Source: Paractinoplanes lichenicola
GTDB lineage: Bacteria; Actinomycetota; Actinomycetes; Mycobacteriales; Micromonosporaceae
Assembly: GCF_016785085.1 (NCBI RefSeq)
Contig: NZ_JAENHO010000009.1
Coordinates: 360,079 to 424,078, forward strand
Direction of reading: 5' to 3'
Length of the DNA: 64,000 nt
Shown here: positions 1 through 8,104 of the stretch, one piece after another
Layout: every line of letters starts with the position of its first letter
How positions within the stretch are numbered: position 1 is the stretch's first letter
Translations under genes and position numbers: made by a program
The notes under the pieces: generated by a model
The model's input: the letters and a program-made list of their open reading frames with translations, nothing else
Database searches by the model: none
Told to the model about the DNA's origin: nothing

Positions 1-560
1 TGCTGCCGCGGGCGCTCCGGACTGGGCGCACCCTCGTAGATGTAGTCGCCCAGATGCAGGATCAGCCCCGGATTCTCCTCGGCCATGCGCCGGTACGCCG
101 TGAAGAAGCCGTGCTCGAAGTTCGCGCACGAGGCGAACAGCATCGTCAGGTCGCGTCCCGTCGCGTTCACGGCCGGTGTCGTGCGGGTGCGGCCGACGGG
201 GGAGATGTGACCCTGCGTACGGAACCGGTAGAAGTAGTCGGCGTCCGGGGCGAGCCCGCCCGCGACGACGTGCACGGAATGCGCGTCGGCGTGGCGAGCG
301 GTCACGGTCCCGTACGCGAGGGGCTTGGCGAACGAGTCGGTGGCCGACACCTGCCAGTCGACGGCCACGTCGGCGCGAGACATGCCGCCCTGCCCGTCCT
401 CGGCCAGCGGCACGGGGGCCAGCCGCGTCCACAGCACCACGCTGTCGTGGGCCGGCTCACCGGAGGCGACGCCGAGCGTGAAGGGGTAGGCGGGGGCGGG
501 CGGCGCGACCACGGCGCCGAGACTGCCCAGGACGAACGTGCGGCGACTGACCTTGGTCAC
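1..560 (-). CDS. PhoD-family alkaline phosphatase, N-terminal part (cut by window edge)
   Basis: The first 186 codons of a secreted metallophosphatase of the PhoD family, which hydrolyses phosphate mono- and diesters outside the cell. The GTG start gives VTKVSRRTFVLGSL, a Tat signal with the twin arginines at residues 6-7. Next come the family's N-terminal beta domain (LGVASGEP, VVLWTRL) and the start of the catalytic domain, ending in FASCANFEHGFF and LILHLGDYIYEG, which holds metal-binding aspartates. The rest lies left of base 1. It is divergent from the FGGY kinase. The family call is firm; the substrate is not known. Confidence 0.88.
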   Translation of the reverse strand, partial: MTKVSRRTFVLGSLGAVVAPPAPAYPFTLGVASGEPAHDSVVLWTRLAPVPLAEDGQGGMSRADVAVDWQVSATDSFAKPLAYGTVTARHADAHSVHVVAGGLAPDADYFYRFRTQGHISPVGRTRTTPAVNATGRDLTMLFASCANFEHGFFTAYRRMAEENPGLILHLGDYIYEGAPSPERPRQ

Positions 561-651
561 CGGGCCAGCCAACTACGGCTCGCCGCCGGCCGGGGCGGGG
601 ATGCGCGCCGCTACCTCGAACGGGGCAACATTCGTCACTAGGCTGCCATTG

Positions 652-2058
652 ATGAACATCCTGGCCATCGATCAGGGCACGTCCGGGACCAAGGCGGTCG
701 TCACCGGCGAGAACGGATCGGTCCTGGCGACGGCGTTCGAACCGGTGCACCCGGTCTACCTGGACGGCGGTGGGGCCGAACAGGACCCGCGGGAGCTGCT
801 CGGCTCGGTGCTCGGGGCCGGTCGGCGGGCCGTCGCGGCGGCCGGGGTGCCCCTGGCCGCGGTCGCGCTGGCGAACCAGGGGGAAACCGTTCTCGCGTGG
901 GACCGGCGTACGGGAGAACCGCTCGGAACGGCGATCGTCTGGCAGGACCGCCGGGCGCAAACCGTCTGCGACCGGCGATCCGGCTCGGCGCGGCGGGTGG
1001 CCGAGCTGACCGGGCTCGTCCTCGACCCGTACTTCTCGGCGCCGAAGATGCGCTGGCTGCGCGAGCAACGCACGAGCGAGGGCGTGGTCACCACCACCGA
1101 CACCTGGCTCGTGCACCGGCTGTGCGGCGCGTTCGTCACCGACGCGGCCACGGCGAGCCGGTCGCTGCTGCTCGACCTCGACGCGGTGACGTGGAGCGGG
1201 GAGCTGCTCGACCTGTTCGGGCTGGGCGGCGAGGAACTGCCGGCGATCGTGGCCGGCGACGAGATCGTGGGGACGACCTCGGCGTTCGGCGGCTCGGTGC
1301 CGGTGACCGGGCTGATCGTCGACCAGCAGGCCGCGTTGCTCGCCGAGAACTGTCTCGATGCGGGGACGGCCAAATGCACGTACGGGACCGGGGCTTTTCT
1401 GCTGGCCCAGCTCGGCTCGGCGGCGGCGCGCTCGGGGTGCGGGCTGGCCACCTCGATCGCGTGGCGGCTGCGGGGCTCGACGAACTATTGCGTGGACGGG
1501 CAGGTCTACACGGCGGGAGCGGCCGTGCGGTGGCTGGGTGAGCTGGGCCTGATCGGCGGGGCTGATCAGCTCGACACGGTGGCCGCCGCCGATGCGGGCG
1601 GGGTGCTGTGCGTGCCCGCGCTGGCCGGGCTGGCCGCGCCCTGGTGGGATCCGGCGGCGGGCGCCTCGCTGACCGGCATGACGCTCAGCACCGGACGCGG
1701 CGAGCTCGTGCGGGCGGTCCTCGACGGGATCGCGGCCCAGGTCGCCGCGCTGATCACGCTGACCGGGGACGACCTCGGGACCCCGCTGACCCGGCTGCGG
1801 GTGGACGGGGGACTGACCCGTTCGCGGGTGCTCATGCAGGCCCAGGCCGATCTGGCGCAGCTGCCCGTCGAGGTTTATCCGTCGCCGCACGCGACTGCTC
1901 TCGGGGCGGCCGCGTGCGCCCGGGTGGCGCTCGACCCGGCCGTGTCGATCGCCGACGTCGTGGGTGGCTGGTCACCGGTCGCCACCTATGAGCCGGTCTG
2001 GCCGGCCGAGCGGGCCGCCGACTACCTGGCCCGCTGGCACGCCGTCCTCGGCTCGTGA
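652..2058 (+). CDS. FGGY-family carbohydrate kinase, glycerol-kinase-like
   Basis: A 468-residue cytoplasmic ATP-dependent sugar or polyol kinase. The N-terminal phosphate loop is LAIDQGTSGTKAVV. The following segments, LANQGETVLAWDR, AIVWQDRRAQ, DQQAALLAE and CTYGTGAFLL, match the glycerol kinase arrangement better than xylulokinase. The protein is about 30 residues shorter than typical GlpK, and the usual NQRET motif is NQGET (R to G), so glycerol should not be assumed as substrate. ATG at 652 was chosen because it places the phosphate loop directly at the N terminus. No glpF or glpD neighbour is present. Confidence 0.82.
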   Translation: MNILAIDQGTSGTKAVVTGENGSVLATAFEPVHPVYLDGGGAEQDPRELLGSVLGAGRRAVAAAGVPLAAVALANQGETVLAWDRRTGEPLGTAIVWQDRRAQTVCDRRSGSARRVAELTGLVLDPYFSAPKMRWLREQRTSEGVVTTTDTWLVHRLCGAFVTDAATASRSLLLDLDAVTWSGELLDLFGLGGEELPAIVAGDEIVGTTSAFGGSVPVTGLIVDQQAALLAENCLDAGTAKCTYGTGAFLLAQLGSAAARSGCGLATSIAWRLRGSTNYCVDGQVYTAGAAVRWLGELGLIGGADQLDTVAAADAGGVLCVPALAGLAAPWWDPAAGASLTGMTLSTGRGELVRAVLDGIAAQVAALITLTGDDLGTPLTRLRVDGGLTRSRVLMQAQADLAQLPVEVYPSPHATALGAAACARVALDPAVSIADVVGGWSPVATYEPVWPAERAADYLARWHAVLGS

Positions 2059-2068
2059 TCGCCCGGCG

Positions 2069-2950
2069 TCAGCGGGACAGGGGCGTCGGGCTCTCCACCC
2101 GGGACAGCTTCTGCGGGTTGCGCACGTAGTAGAGCGCGGCGATCCGGCCGCCGTCGAGATGGGCCGTGAGCACCCCGTCGAGTTCGCCGCCGAGGCTGAT
2201 GACCAGCGCCGGGCTGCCGTTGATGGTGGTCGGCCCGACGGTGAGGCGATGCGCGTCCCGGCCGTAGCCGCCGCGCATGAAGCGGGCCACCCGGTCCGCG
2301 CTCACGACCGGCCGGGGCATGGCCTGCTTGAAGCCGCCGCCGTCGGCGATCAGCACGACGTCGGGCGCGAGCACGTCGAGGAGCCCCCGCAGATCCCCGG
2401 TCTCGAGGGCCCGCCGGAACGAGTCGAGGGCGGCGCGCGTCTCGGCCGCGGTGACCGCCTCGCGCGGCCGGCGAGCGTCCACATGTTTGCGCGCGCGATG
2501 AGCGATCTGGCGTACGGCGGCCGGGGTCTTGTCGACCGCCTCGGCGATCTCGTCATAGCCGACGTCGAACGCCTCACGCAGCACGAACACCGCGCGCTCG
2601 GTCGGCGACAACGTCTCCAGCACGAGCATGAGCGCCATCGAGACGCTTTCGGCCAGCTCCACGTCCTCGGCCACGTCCGGCGTGGTGAGCAGGGGTTCCG
2701 GCAGCCACGAGCCCACGTACGCCTCCCGCCGGCGCCGCACCGTGCGCAGCCGGTTCAGCGCCTGCCGCGTGGTGATGCGCACCAGAAAAGCCCGAGGATC
2801 CCGTACGGCCGGGAACTCGACTTTGATCCACTGCAGCCACGTCTCCTGCAGCGCATCCTCGGCGTCGGCGGCCGAACCGAGCATCTCGTACGCGACAGTG
2901 AAGAGCAGATTCCGATGCGCGACAAAACTGTCGGTGTGCGCGTCGCTCAT
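2069..2950 (-). CDS. sigJ: ECF sigma factor of the SigJ/ECF41 group with C-terminal SnoaL-like domain
   Basis: A 293-residue RNA polymerase sigma factor. Region 2 spans about residues 8-75 (LLFTVAYEMLGSAADAEDALQETWL), followed by the linker WLPEPL. Region 4 is at about 108-160 (LSPTERAVFVLREAFDVGYDEIAEAV). The C-terminal half is a SnoaL/NTF2-like fold ending in NPQKL, the tail motif of ECF41 factors, in which this extension replaces an anti-sigma factor. ECF41 genes usually sit next to a carboxymuconolactone decarboxylase or oxidoreductase; none is adjacent here. It ends 10 bp from the FGGY kinase and is convergent with it. Confidence 0.88.
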   Translation of the reverse strand: MSDAHTDSFVAHRNLLFTVAYEMLGSAADAEDALQETWLQWIKVEFPAVRDPRAFLVRITTRQALNRLRTVRRRREAYVGSWLPEPLLTTPDVAEDVELAESVSMALMLVLETLSPTERAVFVLREAFDVGYDEIAEAVDKTPAAVRQIAHRARKHVDARRPREAVTAAETRAALDSFRRALETGDLRGLLDVLAPDVVLIADGGGFKQAMPRPVVSADRVARFMRGGYGRDAHRLTVGPTTINGSPALVISLGGELDGVLTAHLDGGRIAALYYVRNPQKLSRVESPTPLSR

Positions 2951-3049
2951 GCCGGGGACCTGCCACCGGTGCGGGCCATACTCATCCGGGTCCTCCTCGT
3001 CGTAGACCCCCTTCAGTCACCGCCACTCGCAGCCGTGTGACAGTCCCTT

Positions 3050-3334
3050 TTACGTGGAGAGCACGACCAGGAACGCGGTCACGGCAAGCGCCCACACCCC
3101 AGCGGTCGTGATCAGAAGCCAGACCGCGGCGTGCAGCAACGCGAGGCTCTGTCCGCCTTTGCGCCACCCTATGATCGCGCCTGCCGATGCTCCGGCGAGC
3201 GGTGTGAGCAGCAGGAGGGCGGAGTTGTCGCCGAGAGTTCGGTAACCCTGGTAGGAGAGGTATCCATAGAGGACCAGGCCGATGGCCCAGTAGGTGCGCG
3301 CAGCTGAGCGAACTTGCTCATCCGTCCGCTTCAT
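3050..3334 (-). CDS. Small three-helix membrane protein, unknown function
   Basis: A 94-residue protein not recognised from sequence. After a charged N terminus (MKRTDEQVRSAARTYW) there are three hydrophobic stretches, roughly residues 14-30, 40-58 and 68-92. GASAGAIIGWRKGG lies between helices two and three. It is transcribed in the same direction as sigJ and lies about 100 bp upstream of it, so the two could share a transcript. Codon use looks normal for the window, which supports a real gene. Confidence 0.6.
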   Translation of the reverse strand: MKRTDEQVRSAARTYWAIGLVLYGYLSYQGYRTLGDNSALLLLTPLAGASAGAIIGWRKGGQSLALLHAAVWLLITTAGVWALAVTAFLVVLST

Positions 3335-3542
3335 GCCCGCACGGTAACTACGCCTAGCAAAGCGGCCACTGAGTCCGCGGCCGCCTCGCAGCCATCACGG
3401 ATTCGCTGTGCACTTCGCGCCCGTGCTGTTCGCGTCCGCACTGCCTCCGCACCGCCCTCGCGCACGTGTCCGCACCTCCCTCGCGCCCGCGGCCCGCCCG
3501 CGGCCCTCGGCTTCCTCGAGGCTGCGCGCGGCGGCAAGTCAG

Positions 3543-3587
3543 CAAGTGTTGACTCTGGCTACATGATCAAGTAAACAAGTGATGACT
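3543..3587. promoter_or_regulatory. Pair of 12-bp direct repeats upstream of the isochorismatase-like gene
   Basis: CAAGTGTTGACT at 3543-3554 recurs as CAAGTGATGACT at 3576-3587, 33 bp apart, ending 29 bp before the ATG at 3617. The stretch is unusually A+T rich for this genome. A regulator-binding or promoter role is inferred from position only. Confidence 0.4.
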
Positions 3588-3616
3588 TATGGCGGCGTGG
3601 ATGGGTGGTCGGTGTG

Positions 3617-4144
3617 ATGACTAAGGCCCTGCTGGTGATGGACGTGCAGGAAGCGGTGGTCGCCCGCTATCCGGACCCGGACTACTTGCCGCGGCTGGCC
3701 GGCGCGATCAGCTTCGCGCACGAACGAGCGATGCCGGTCATCTACGTGACCGTCGGGTTCCGGGACGGGGCGCCGGAGGTGAGCGCGAGCAACCGGATGT
3801 TCGGGCGGCTCCGGGGGATGCCCGGCCGGCCGAATCCGATCCACCCCGACGTCGCTCCGCGGCCCGGCGACATCGTGGTCGTCAAGCGGCGGGTCAGCGC
3901 GTTCACTGGGAGCGACCTCGACGTCGTGCTGCGGGCTCAGGGCGTACGGGAACTGGTGTTGACCGGAATTGCGACCAGTGGCGTCGTGCTGTCGACGCTG
4001 CGGGAGGCCGCCGACCGGGACTTCGAGCTGACAGTCCTGGCCGACGGCTGCCTCGACAACGATCCCGAGGTGCATCGGGTCCTGGTCGAGAAGGTGTTTC
4101 CCATGCAGGCCGAGGTGACCTCGATCGCTGCGTTTACGGCGTGA
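3617..4144 (+). CDS. Isochorismatase-like hydrolase family protein lacking the catalytic cysteine
   Basis: A 175-residue Rossmann-like protein of the isochorismatase/nicotinamidase superfamily. The family's Asp (LLVMDVQEA, near residue 8) and Lys (VVKRR, near 90) are present. In the nucleophile loop GIATSGVVLST, the position normally held by Cys is Val123, so the classic Asp-Lys-Cys amidohydrolase triad is incomplete. Some relatives such as PhzD hydrolyse vinyl ethers without this Cys, so it may still be an enzyme. ATG 3617 is preferred over the in-frame GTG 3605 because the fold begins there. It overlaps the pectate lyase gene by 11 bp, tail to tail. Confidence 0.8.
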   Translation: MTKALLVMDVQEAVVARYPDPDYLPRLAGAISFAHERAMPVIYVTVGFRDGAPEVSASNRMFGRLRGMPGRPNPIHPDVAPRPGDIVVVKRRVSAFTGSDLDVVLRAQGVRELVLTGIATSGVVLSTLREAADRDFELTVLADGCLDNDPEVHRVLVEKVFPMQAEVTSIAAFTA

Positions 4145-5945
4145 CCACGCGCCCGCCCAGGGTCACGACCAGGCTGCCGTTCGAGGCGAACGACCACGCC
4201 AGGGCGCCGGACATGGTGGAGCAGCGCGAACCGTTCGTTCCGCTCCAGAACTGATTCGAGCTGTCGCTGTTGCCGACGATTTTGTCGTTGGAGCCGCTCG
4301 CGAATCGGCACGACGTGTTGCTGCGGAACACCGACGAGCCGCCGTCGAACGAGAAGTTGCGTTCGGTGTTGTCGATGCTGACATTGTTCGAGACGCTCAT
4401 CGTGCCCAGATTCCGGTTGTACGTGAACCCGTGCTTGCCGTTCTTGTAGGCGATGTTGCGCCGGATCGTGTGGTTCACGCCGATGTCCTCGCCGCCCAGC
4501 TTGTAGCCGTTGCGGTCGCCGTTGCCGGCCTGCCCGCCGTTCGAGAGCGTGCCGTTGTTGTAGGCGAGCGAGTCCTCGATGGTGACCGGCCCGATCGGCC
4601 CGGTGTCGGTTTTCGTGTACAGATCCCAGCCGTCGTCGATGTTGTTGTGCGACACCGCATAGCGGAACGTGTTGCCGCTGCCGACCGTCAGCTTGGCCGC
4701 GAAACCGTCCGCGTCCTCACCGTCGGAGTCGGCGTTGTCGTGCGATTCCGCGCTCAGCACGAGGTTGTTCGCGGGCCAATTGCTCTGCGGCGTGTCGGAG
4801 GCGATGCGCGAGATCTGCAGCCCGCTGTCCCGGTTGAAACGCGTGACCGTACGCTCGAAAATGTTGTTGCTGCCGCCCACGAAGATGCCGTTGTCGCCGG
4901 CCCGCTCGACCACAATGCCGTACAGGTGCCAGTAGTTTCCGTTCACGGCGAGCCCGCGATTGGCCGGGTCCTCCGATTGCGCGGCGAAGTTCAAGACCGG
5001 CACTTCCCCCGCGTACGCGGTGAGCCTCTTGCGAGCACTCGAAGTGCCGTTGTTTCCGGCCGCGATCGTGACCGTCTGCGCGAAGGAGTACGTCCCGCCG
5101 CGCAGATAGATCGTGCCGCCCGCCGCCACCCGGGTGATCGCGCTGGCCAGGGTGGTCGGGTTGGCCAGCGAGCCGTCGGCCGACGCGCTGCCGTTCGGGG
5201 CGACGTAGAGAGCGCCGCTGGTGGGCGGGGGCGTAGTCGCCGGGGGAGTGGTGGCCGGCGGCGTGGTCGCGGGCGGAGTGGTGGCAGGCGGAGTCGTCGC
5301 GGGCGGGGTCGTTGGGGTCGTGCCGCCGGCGTCGTCCACCACCACGTCGTCGAAGCGCCCGGCGGCCGACTCGGTGAGCAGCCCGATCCGCCCGGCCGCG
5401 ATCGACGTGTCGGTGGCCGACCCGACGCTGGTGCCGTTGACCGTGCCGCTGATCGTGCTCCCGCTGACGTTCAGCCGCAGCGTGTACCAGGTGCTCGTCG
5501 AGATCGACTGGCTGAGGCTGCCCAGCACATTGATCGCGCTGCCGTTCATCGCCTCCAGCTGCACGCGGTTGGCGCCGGTCAGCGACAGCCGATACATCTT
5601 GGTCGCGCCGGCCGCCCGGGCGGTCAGCGCGACGACGCCGGCGGTGGAGCCGAACGCGGTCGCCTTCACGCGAGCCTGCACCGAATAGTTCGTCCAGCTC
5701 GTGTCGCCGGCGAACTGCCGGGCGCGCTCACTGCCGGTGTCGGTTTGCGCGTACGCCTGCGAACCGTCGGAAACGAGCGACCAGCTGCCGCCCGATTTCG
5801 ACCAGCCGCTCGCGCCCGACTCGAAATTGCTGGAGAACACTGTGGCCGCCTCGGCGGTGGTCACCGAGACGACCAGGCCGGCCGTGACCAGCCCGGCCAG
5901 GCCGGCGGCGAGCAAGCCGCGGCGGGTCCGTGGGGAGGGTGACAT
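4134..5945 (-). CDS. Secreted family 9 pectate lyase with N-terminal carbohydrate-binding-like domain
   Basis: A 603-residue exoenzyme that cleaves pectate by beta-elimination. The signal peptide (MSPSPRTRRGLLAAGLAGL, about 33 residues) is followed by a beta-sandwich module at about 35-205. A (TTPPA)n linker covers about 212-241, and a right-handed parallel beta-helix runs to the end. PL9 hallmarks are visible: LYVAPNGS entry strand, DADGFAAKL, DDGWDLY and GDRNGYKLGG, the Asp cluster and Lys expected to bind calcium and abstract the proton. An AAGGAG ribosome site lies 9 bp before ATG 5945. It is monocistronic; four TTGCAG/CTGCAA words upstream may be its operator. Confidence 0.88.
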   Translation of the reverse strand: MSPSPRTRRGLLAAGLAGLVTAGLVVSVTTAEAATVFSSNFESGASGWSKSGGSWSLVSDGSQAYAQTDTGSERARQFAGDTSWTNYSVQARVKATAFGSTAGVVALTARAAGATKMYRLSLTGANRVQLEAMNGSAINVLGSLSQSISTSTWYTLRLNVSGSTISGTVNGTSVGSATDTSIAAGRIGLLTESAAGRFDDVVVDDAGGTTPTTPPATTPPATTPPATTPPATTPPATTPPPTSGALYVAPNGSASADGSLANPTTLASAITRVAAGGTIYLRGGTYSFAQTVTIAAGNNGTSSARKRLTAYAGEVPVLNFAAQSEDPANRGLAVNGNYWHLYGIVVERAGDNGIFVGGSNNIFERTVTRFNRDSGLQISRIASDTPQSNWPANNLVLSAESHDNADSDGEDADGFAAKLTVGSGNTFRYAVSHNNIDDGWDLYTKTDTGPIGPVTIEDSLAYNNGTLSNGGQAGNGDRNGYKLGGEDIGVNHTIRRNIAYKNGKHGFTYNRNLGTMSVSNNVSIDNTERNFSFDGGSSVFRSNTSCRFASGSNDKIVGNSDSSNQFWSGTNGSRCSTMSGALAWSFASNGSLVVTLGGRVVTP

Positions 5946-5999
5946 GAAAGAATCTCCTTGACGCGAATGGACGACGCCATCACGGTCCGGACGCGGATC

Positions 6000-6121
6000 C
6001 TGCAACAATGGGGCCGCTTATTTGCAGTCGTCCAGGACGGGTTGACCGACCTGAAGAATTGCACCGCCCATATACGGCGGTCAATAAAATCCATTTGCAG
6101 GTTTGTTGCAGTGCCCTATTA
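6000..6121. promoter_or_regulatory. Four TTGCAG/CTGCAA half-sites upstream of the pectate lyase
   Basis: CTGCAA at 6000-6005 and TTGCAG at 6022-6027, 6105-6110 and 6116-6121 lie within the A+T-enriched leader of the pectate lyase gene. The spacing suggests two paired sites about 95 bp apart. A sugar-responsive repressor operator, possibly looping, is an inference; no cognate regulator is adjacent. Confidence 0.35.
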
Positions 6122-6219
6122 CGGGCTATCCGAGCCGAGGACTGCGCGCCGATCCGGCTGACCCGGGCCGCCGCGGCCAACGGCCCGGCCGTCCCCCGGC
6201 CTCAGTTCGTGGAGACCGC

Positions 6220-6759
6220 TTACGCCGTCCGCAGGCCGCACAGCAGGATCTGCAGCCAGCGGTCGCGGGACGGCTTGGGCAGCGAGGCGGGCGCGCCGAT
6301 CATCATGAGGTAGATGTCGTCGGGGCTGACCGTCTCGCCGAGGTCGCCGTCGCTCCTGGCCGCGTCGACCAGGATCCGCAGGGCGGCCAGGCCGCGCTCT
6401 TCCTGTTCCTTGGTGGTGTAGGCGGCGTCGAGGGTCTGCGCGGCTGCCTTCAGGCCCTCGTTGGTGGCGGCCTCGTCCATGAACTCGGTCAGCAGCTGCT
6501 CGATCTGAGCCATGGCGTCGCCGGGGCCACCCAGGGCGGTGGCGGCGTTCTCGGCCCGGACGACGATCCACTCCATGAAGCTCATCAGGACGGCTTCGAC
6601 GAGGTGGGTCTTGGTCGGGTAGTGCCGGTAGAGGGTGCCCACGGCCACCTCGGCCGCCTTGGCGATCTCGTCCATGCCGACGTCCGGGCCGTGGATCGTG
6701 ATCTGCGCTTTGGCGGCGGCGAGGATTCGCTCCTGGTTACGTCGCGCGTCAGCGCGCAT
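6220..6759 (-). CDS. TetR-family transcriptional regulator
   Basis: A 179-residue repressor. The N-terminal helix-turn-helix is at about residues 8-55 (RILAAAKAQITIHGPDVGMD, then VGTLYRHYPTK), followed by an all-helical ligand-binding domain. It starts 9 bp downstream of the SDR gene and is clearly co-transcribed with it. Two palindromes upstream of the SDR start (7605-7647) are the likely operators, giving autoregulation. The inducer is unknown; an SDR substrate is the simple guess. Confidence 0.88.
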   Translation of the reverse strand: MRADARRNQERILAAAKAQITIHGPDVGMDEIAKAAEVAVGTLYRHYPTKTHLVEAVLMSFMEWIVVRAENAATALGGPGDAMAQIEQLLTEFMDEAATNEGLKAAAQTLDAAYTTKEQEERGLAALRILVDAARSDGDLGETVSPDDIYLMMIGAPASLPKPSRDRWLQILLCGLRTA

Positions 6760-6768
6760 GGACGCCCC

Positions 6769-7590
6769 TCATCCCATGCTGCGAGAAATGATCCGGTCGA
6801 AGCCGCGCTCCGGCAGCACCCGGCGCAACGTTAGCACCGGCCGGGCGTAGTAGCCGGTCACGTACCGGGTGCGGGGCCGGCGCGCCGTGACGCTCGCGCC
6901 GATCGTCTTCGCGATGACCGACGGGTCGGAAGCGTTGTCGTGCAGCGGCCCGGTCGTCATGGCCTTGGCGTGGTTCGTGGCGGCTCGGGCGTACGGGCCC
7001 CGGCCGGACGTCTCCCGCAGGTGCTCGGCGGCGATCCCCGACCACTCGCTCTTGGTGGAACCGGGCTGGACCACCACGACGTCGATGCCGAACGGGGCCA
7101 GATCGATGCGCAGCACGTTGCTCATGCCTTCGAGGGCGAACTTGCTGCCGTGATACCAGGCCCCGAACGGCGTGTGGATTTCTCCGCCGACCGAGGACAC
7201 GTTGATGATGCGCCCGGACCTCTGCCGCCGCATGACCGGCGTGACGAGCTGGATCAGCCGGATCGCCCCGAACACGTTGACGTCGAACTGGCGCTGGCCC
7301 TCGCTCAGGGTCACGTCCTCGACAGCTCCGTACGAGCCGTAGCCAGCGTTGTTGACCAGCACGTCGATGCGGCCCTGCTCGGCCTCGATCGTCGCCACCG
7401 CCTGCCGCGCCGACTCCTCGTCGGTGACGTCCAGCGCGAGGGTGCGGATGCCCTTGTCCCGCAGGCCGGCCATGCGGTCGACGCGGCGTGCCCCGGCGTA
7501 GACGACATAGCCGAGACGCTGCAGCTCGAGCGCTGTCGCCTCGCCGATGCCGGCCGATGCCCCGGTGACCAGGGCGACCTTGACTGCCAT
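6769..7590 (-). CDS. Short-chain dehydrogenase/reductase
   Basis: A 273-residue classical SDR. The nucleotide loop TGASAGIG is at residues 10-17, NNAG at about 85, a catalytic Ser in INVSSVGG near 137, and the YxxxK motif as YHGSK near 151-155. ARRVDR after the second strand suggests NADP(H) preference. It is the first gene of a two-gene unit with the TetR regulator. The ribosome site GGAGAGG precedes ATG 7590. The substrate cannot be told from sequence. Confidence 0.88.
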   Translation of the reverse strand: MAVKVALVTGASAGIGEATALELQRLGYVVYAGARRVDRMAGLRDKGIRTLALDVTDEESARQAVATIEAEQGRIDVLVNNAGYGSYGAVEDVTLSEGQRQFDVNVFGAIRLIQLVTPVMRRQRSGRIINVSSVGGEIHTPFGAWYHGSKFALEGMSNVLRIDLAPFGIDVVVVQPGSTKSEWSGIAAEHLRETSGRGPYARAATNHAKAMTTGPLHDNASDPSVIAKTIGASVTARRPRTRYVTGYYARPVLTLRRVLPERGFDRIISRSMG

Positions 7591-7604
7591 ATCCCTCTCC
7601 TAAG

Positions 7605-7647
7605 CTGAGCCGCGGTTCATGTTCGTCTAGCATGAACCACGGTTCAT
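7605..7647. promoter_or_regulatory. Tandem TetR-type operators before the SDR-TetR operon
   Basis: A perfect dyad ATGAACC-AC-GGTTCAT occupies 7632-7647. A weaker copy, CTGAGCC-GC-GGTTCAT, sits at 7605-7620 with centres 27 bp apart. Both lie 15-57 bp upstream of the SDR start, where a repressor would block transcription. Assignment to the operon's own TetR protein follows from position and from the usual size of TetR sites. Confidence 0.7.
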
Positions 7648-7706
7648 CTTTTGTGCAAGAGGGTGGGCGCCTGCATGTGGCCCTGCTGGGGGGTGCGTAA
7701 GAGCGA

Positions 7707-7772
7707 GCGACGGCGCCGACGTGGCGGATTCGGTGGCCAAGGGTGGGGGCCACCGCACGTCGGCGCCGTCGC
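7707..7772. repeat. Long inverted repeat (hairpin) in the SDR-mscS divergent spacer
   Basis: A 17-bp perfect outer stem (GCGACGGCGCCGACGTG at 7707-7723 with its complement at 7756-7772) encloses an 8-bp inner stem CGGTGGCC/GGCCACCG (7731-7738, 7748-7755). The loop is 9 nt, and the only asymmetry is a 7-nt bulge on the left. It lies in a gene-free spacer (7648-8104) that is upstream of both flanking genes, so it is not an ordinary terminator for either. Nothing else convincing was seen in the spacer. Confidence 0.75.
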
Positions 7773-8104
7773 AGCGCGGACTGCCGGCCGGAGCCCGGCG
7801 GGGACGACACCGGCAGGCCGGGCCTTCGCGGGCCCGGATCGGCGGATTTTGAGGCCCGTCGATGACTTCCATCCTGTGGCGGGCGTCTCGCGAAGTCAAC
7901 AACTTACGGAAAGATGGCGGTAACTGCTCGGTGTGGCCGCGAGCTTACTGACTGCTCAGGACCGGTGAGCCCCTCGGGTCCTTGGGGGCGGCCAGACCCT
8001 CGTACGGGAAAGGGGTTTCAGGTTTTCCGAAAGTTACGGATAATGGTCGGACGTTTGGAGGCCGCCCTCTGATCTTGTCGTGGCACCGATAGGATCGCGT
8101 CACC

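Noticed and set aside
457..1890. Long open frame on the minus strand opposite the FGGY kinase
   Set aside because: It is antisense to a clear kinase gene, its translation is Arg/Pro/Gly-rich without any family motif, and such shadow frames are common in high-GC DNA.
6008..6161. Short plus-strand frames in the pectate lyase leader
   Set aside because: They lack ribosome sites and coding bias, and the region is better explained as regulatory DNA.
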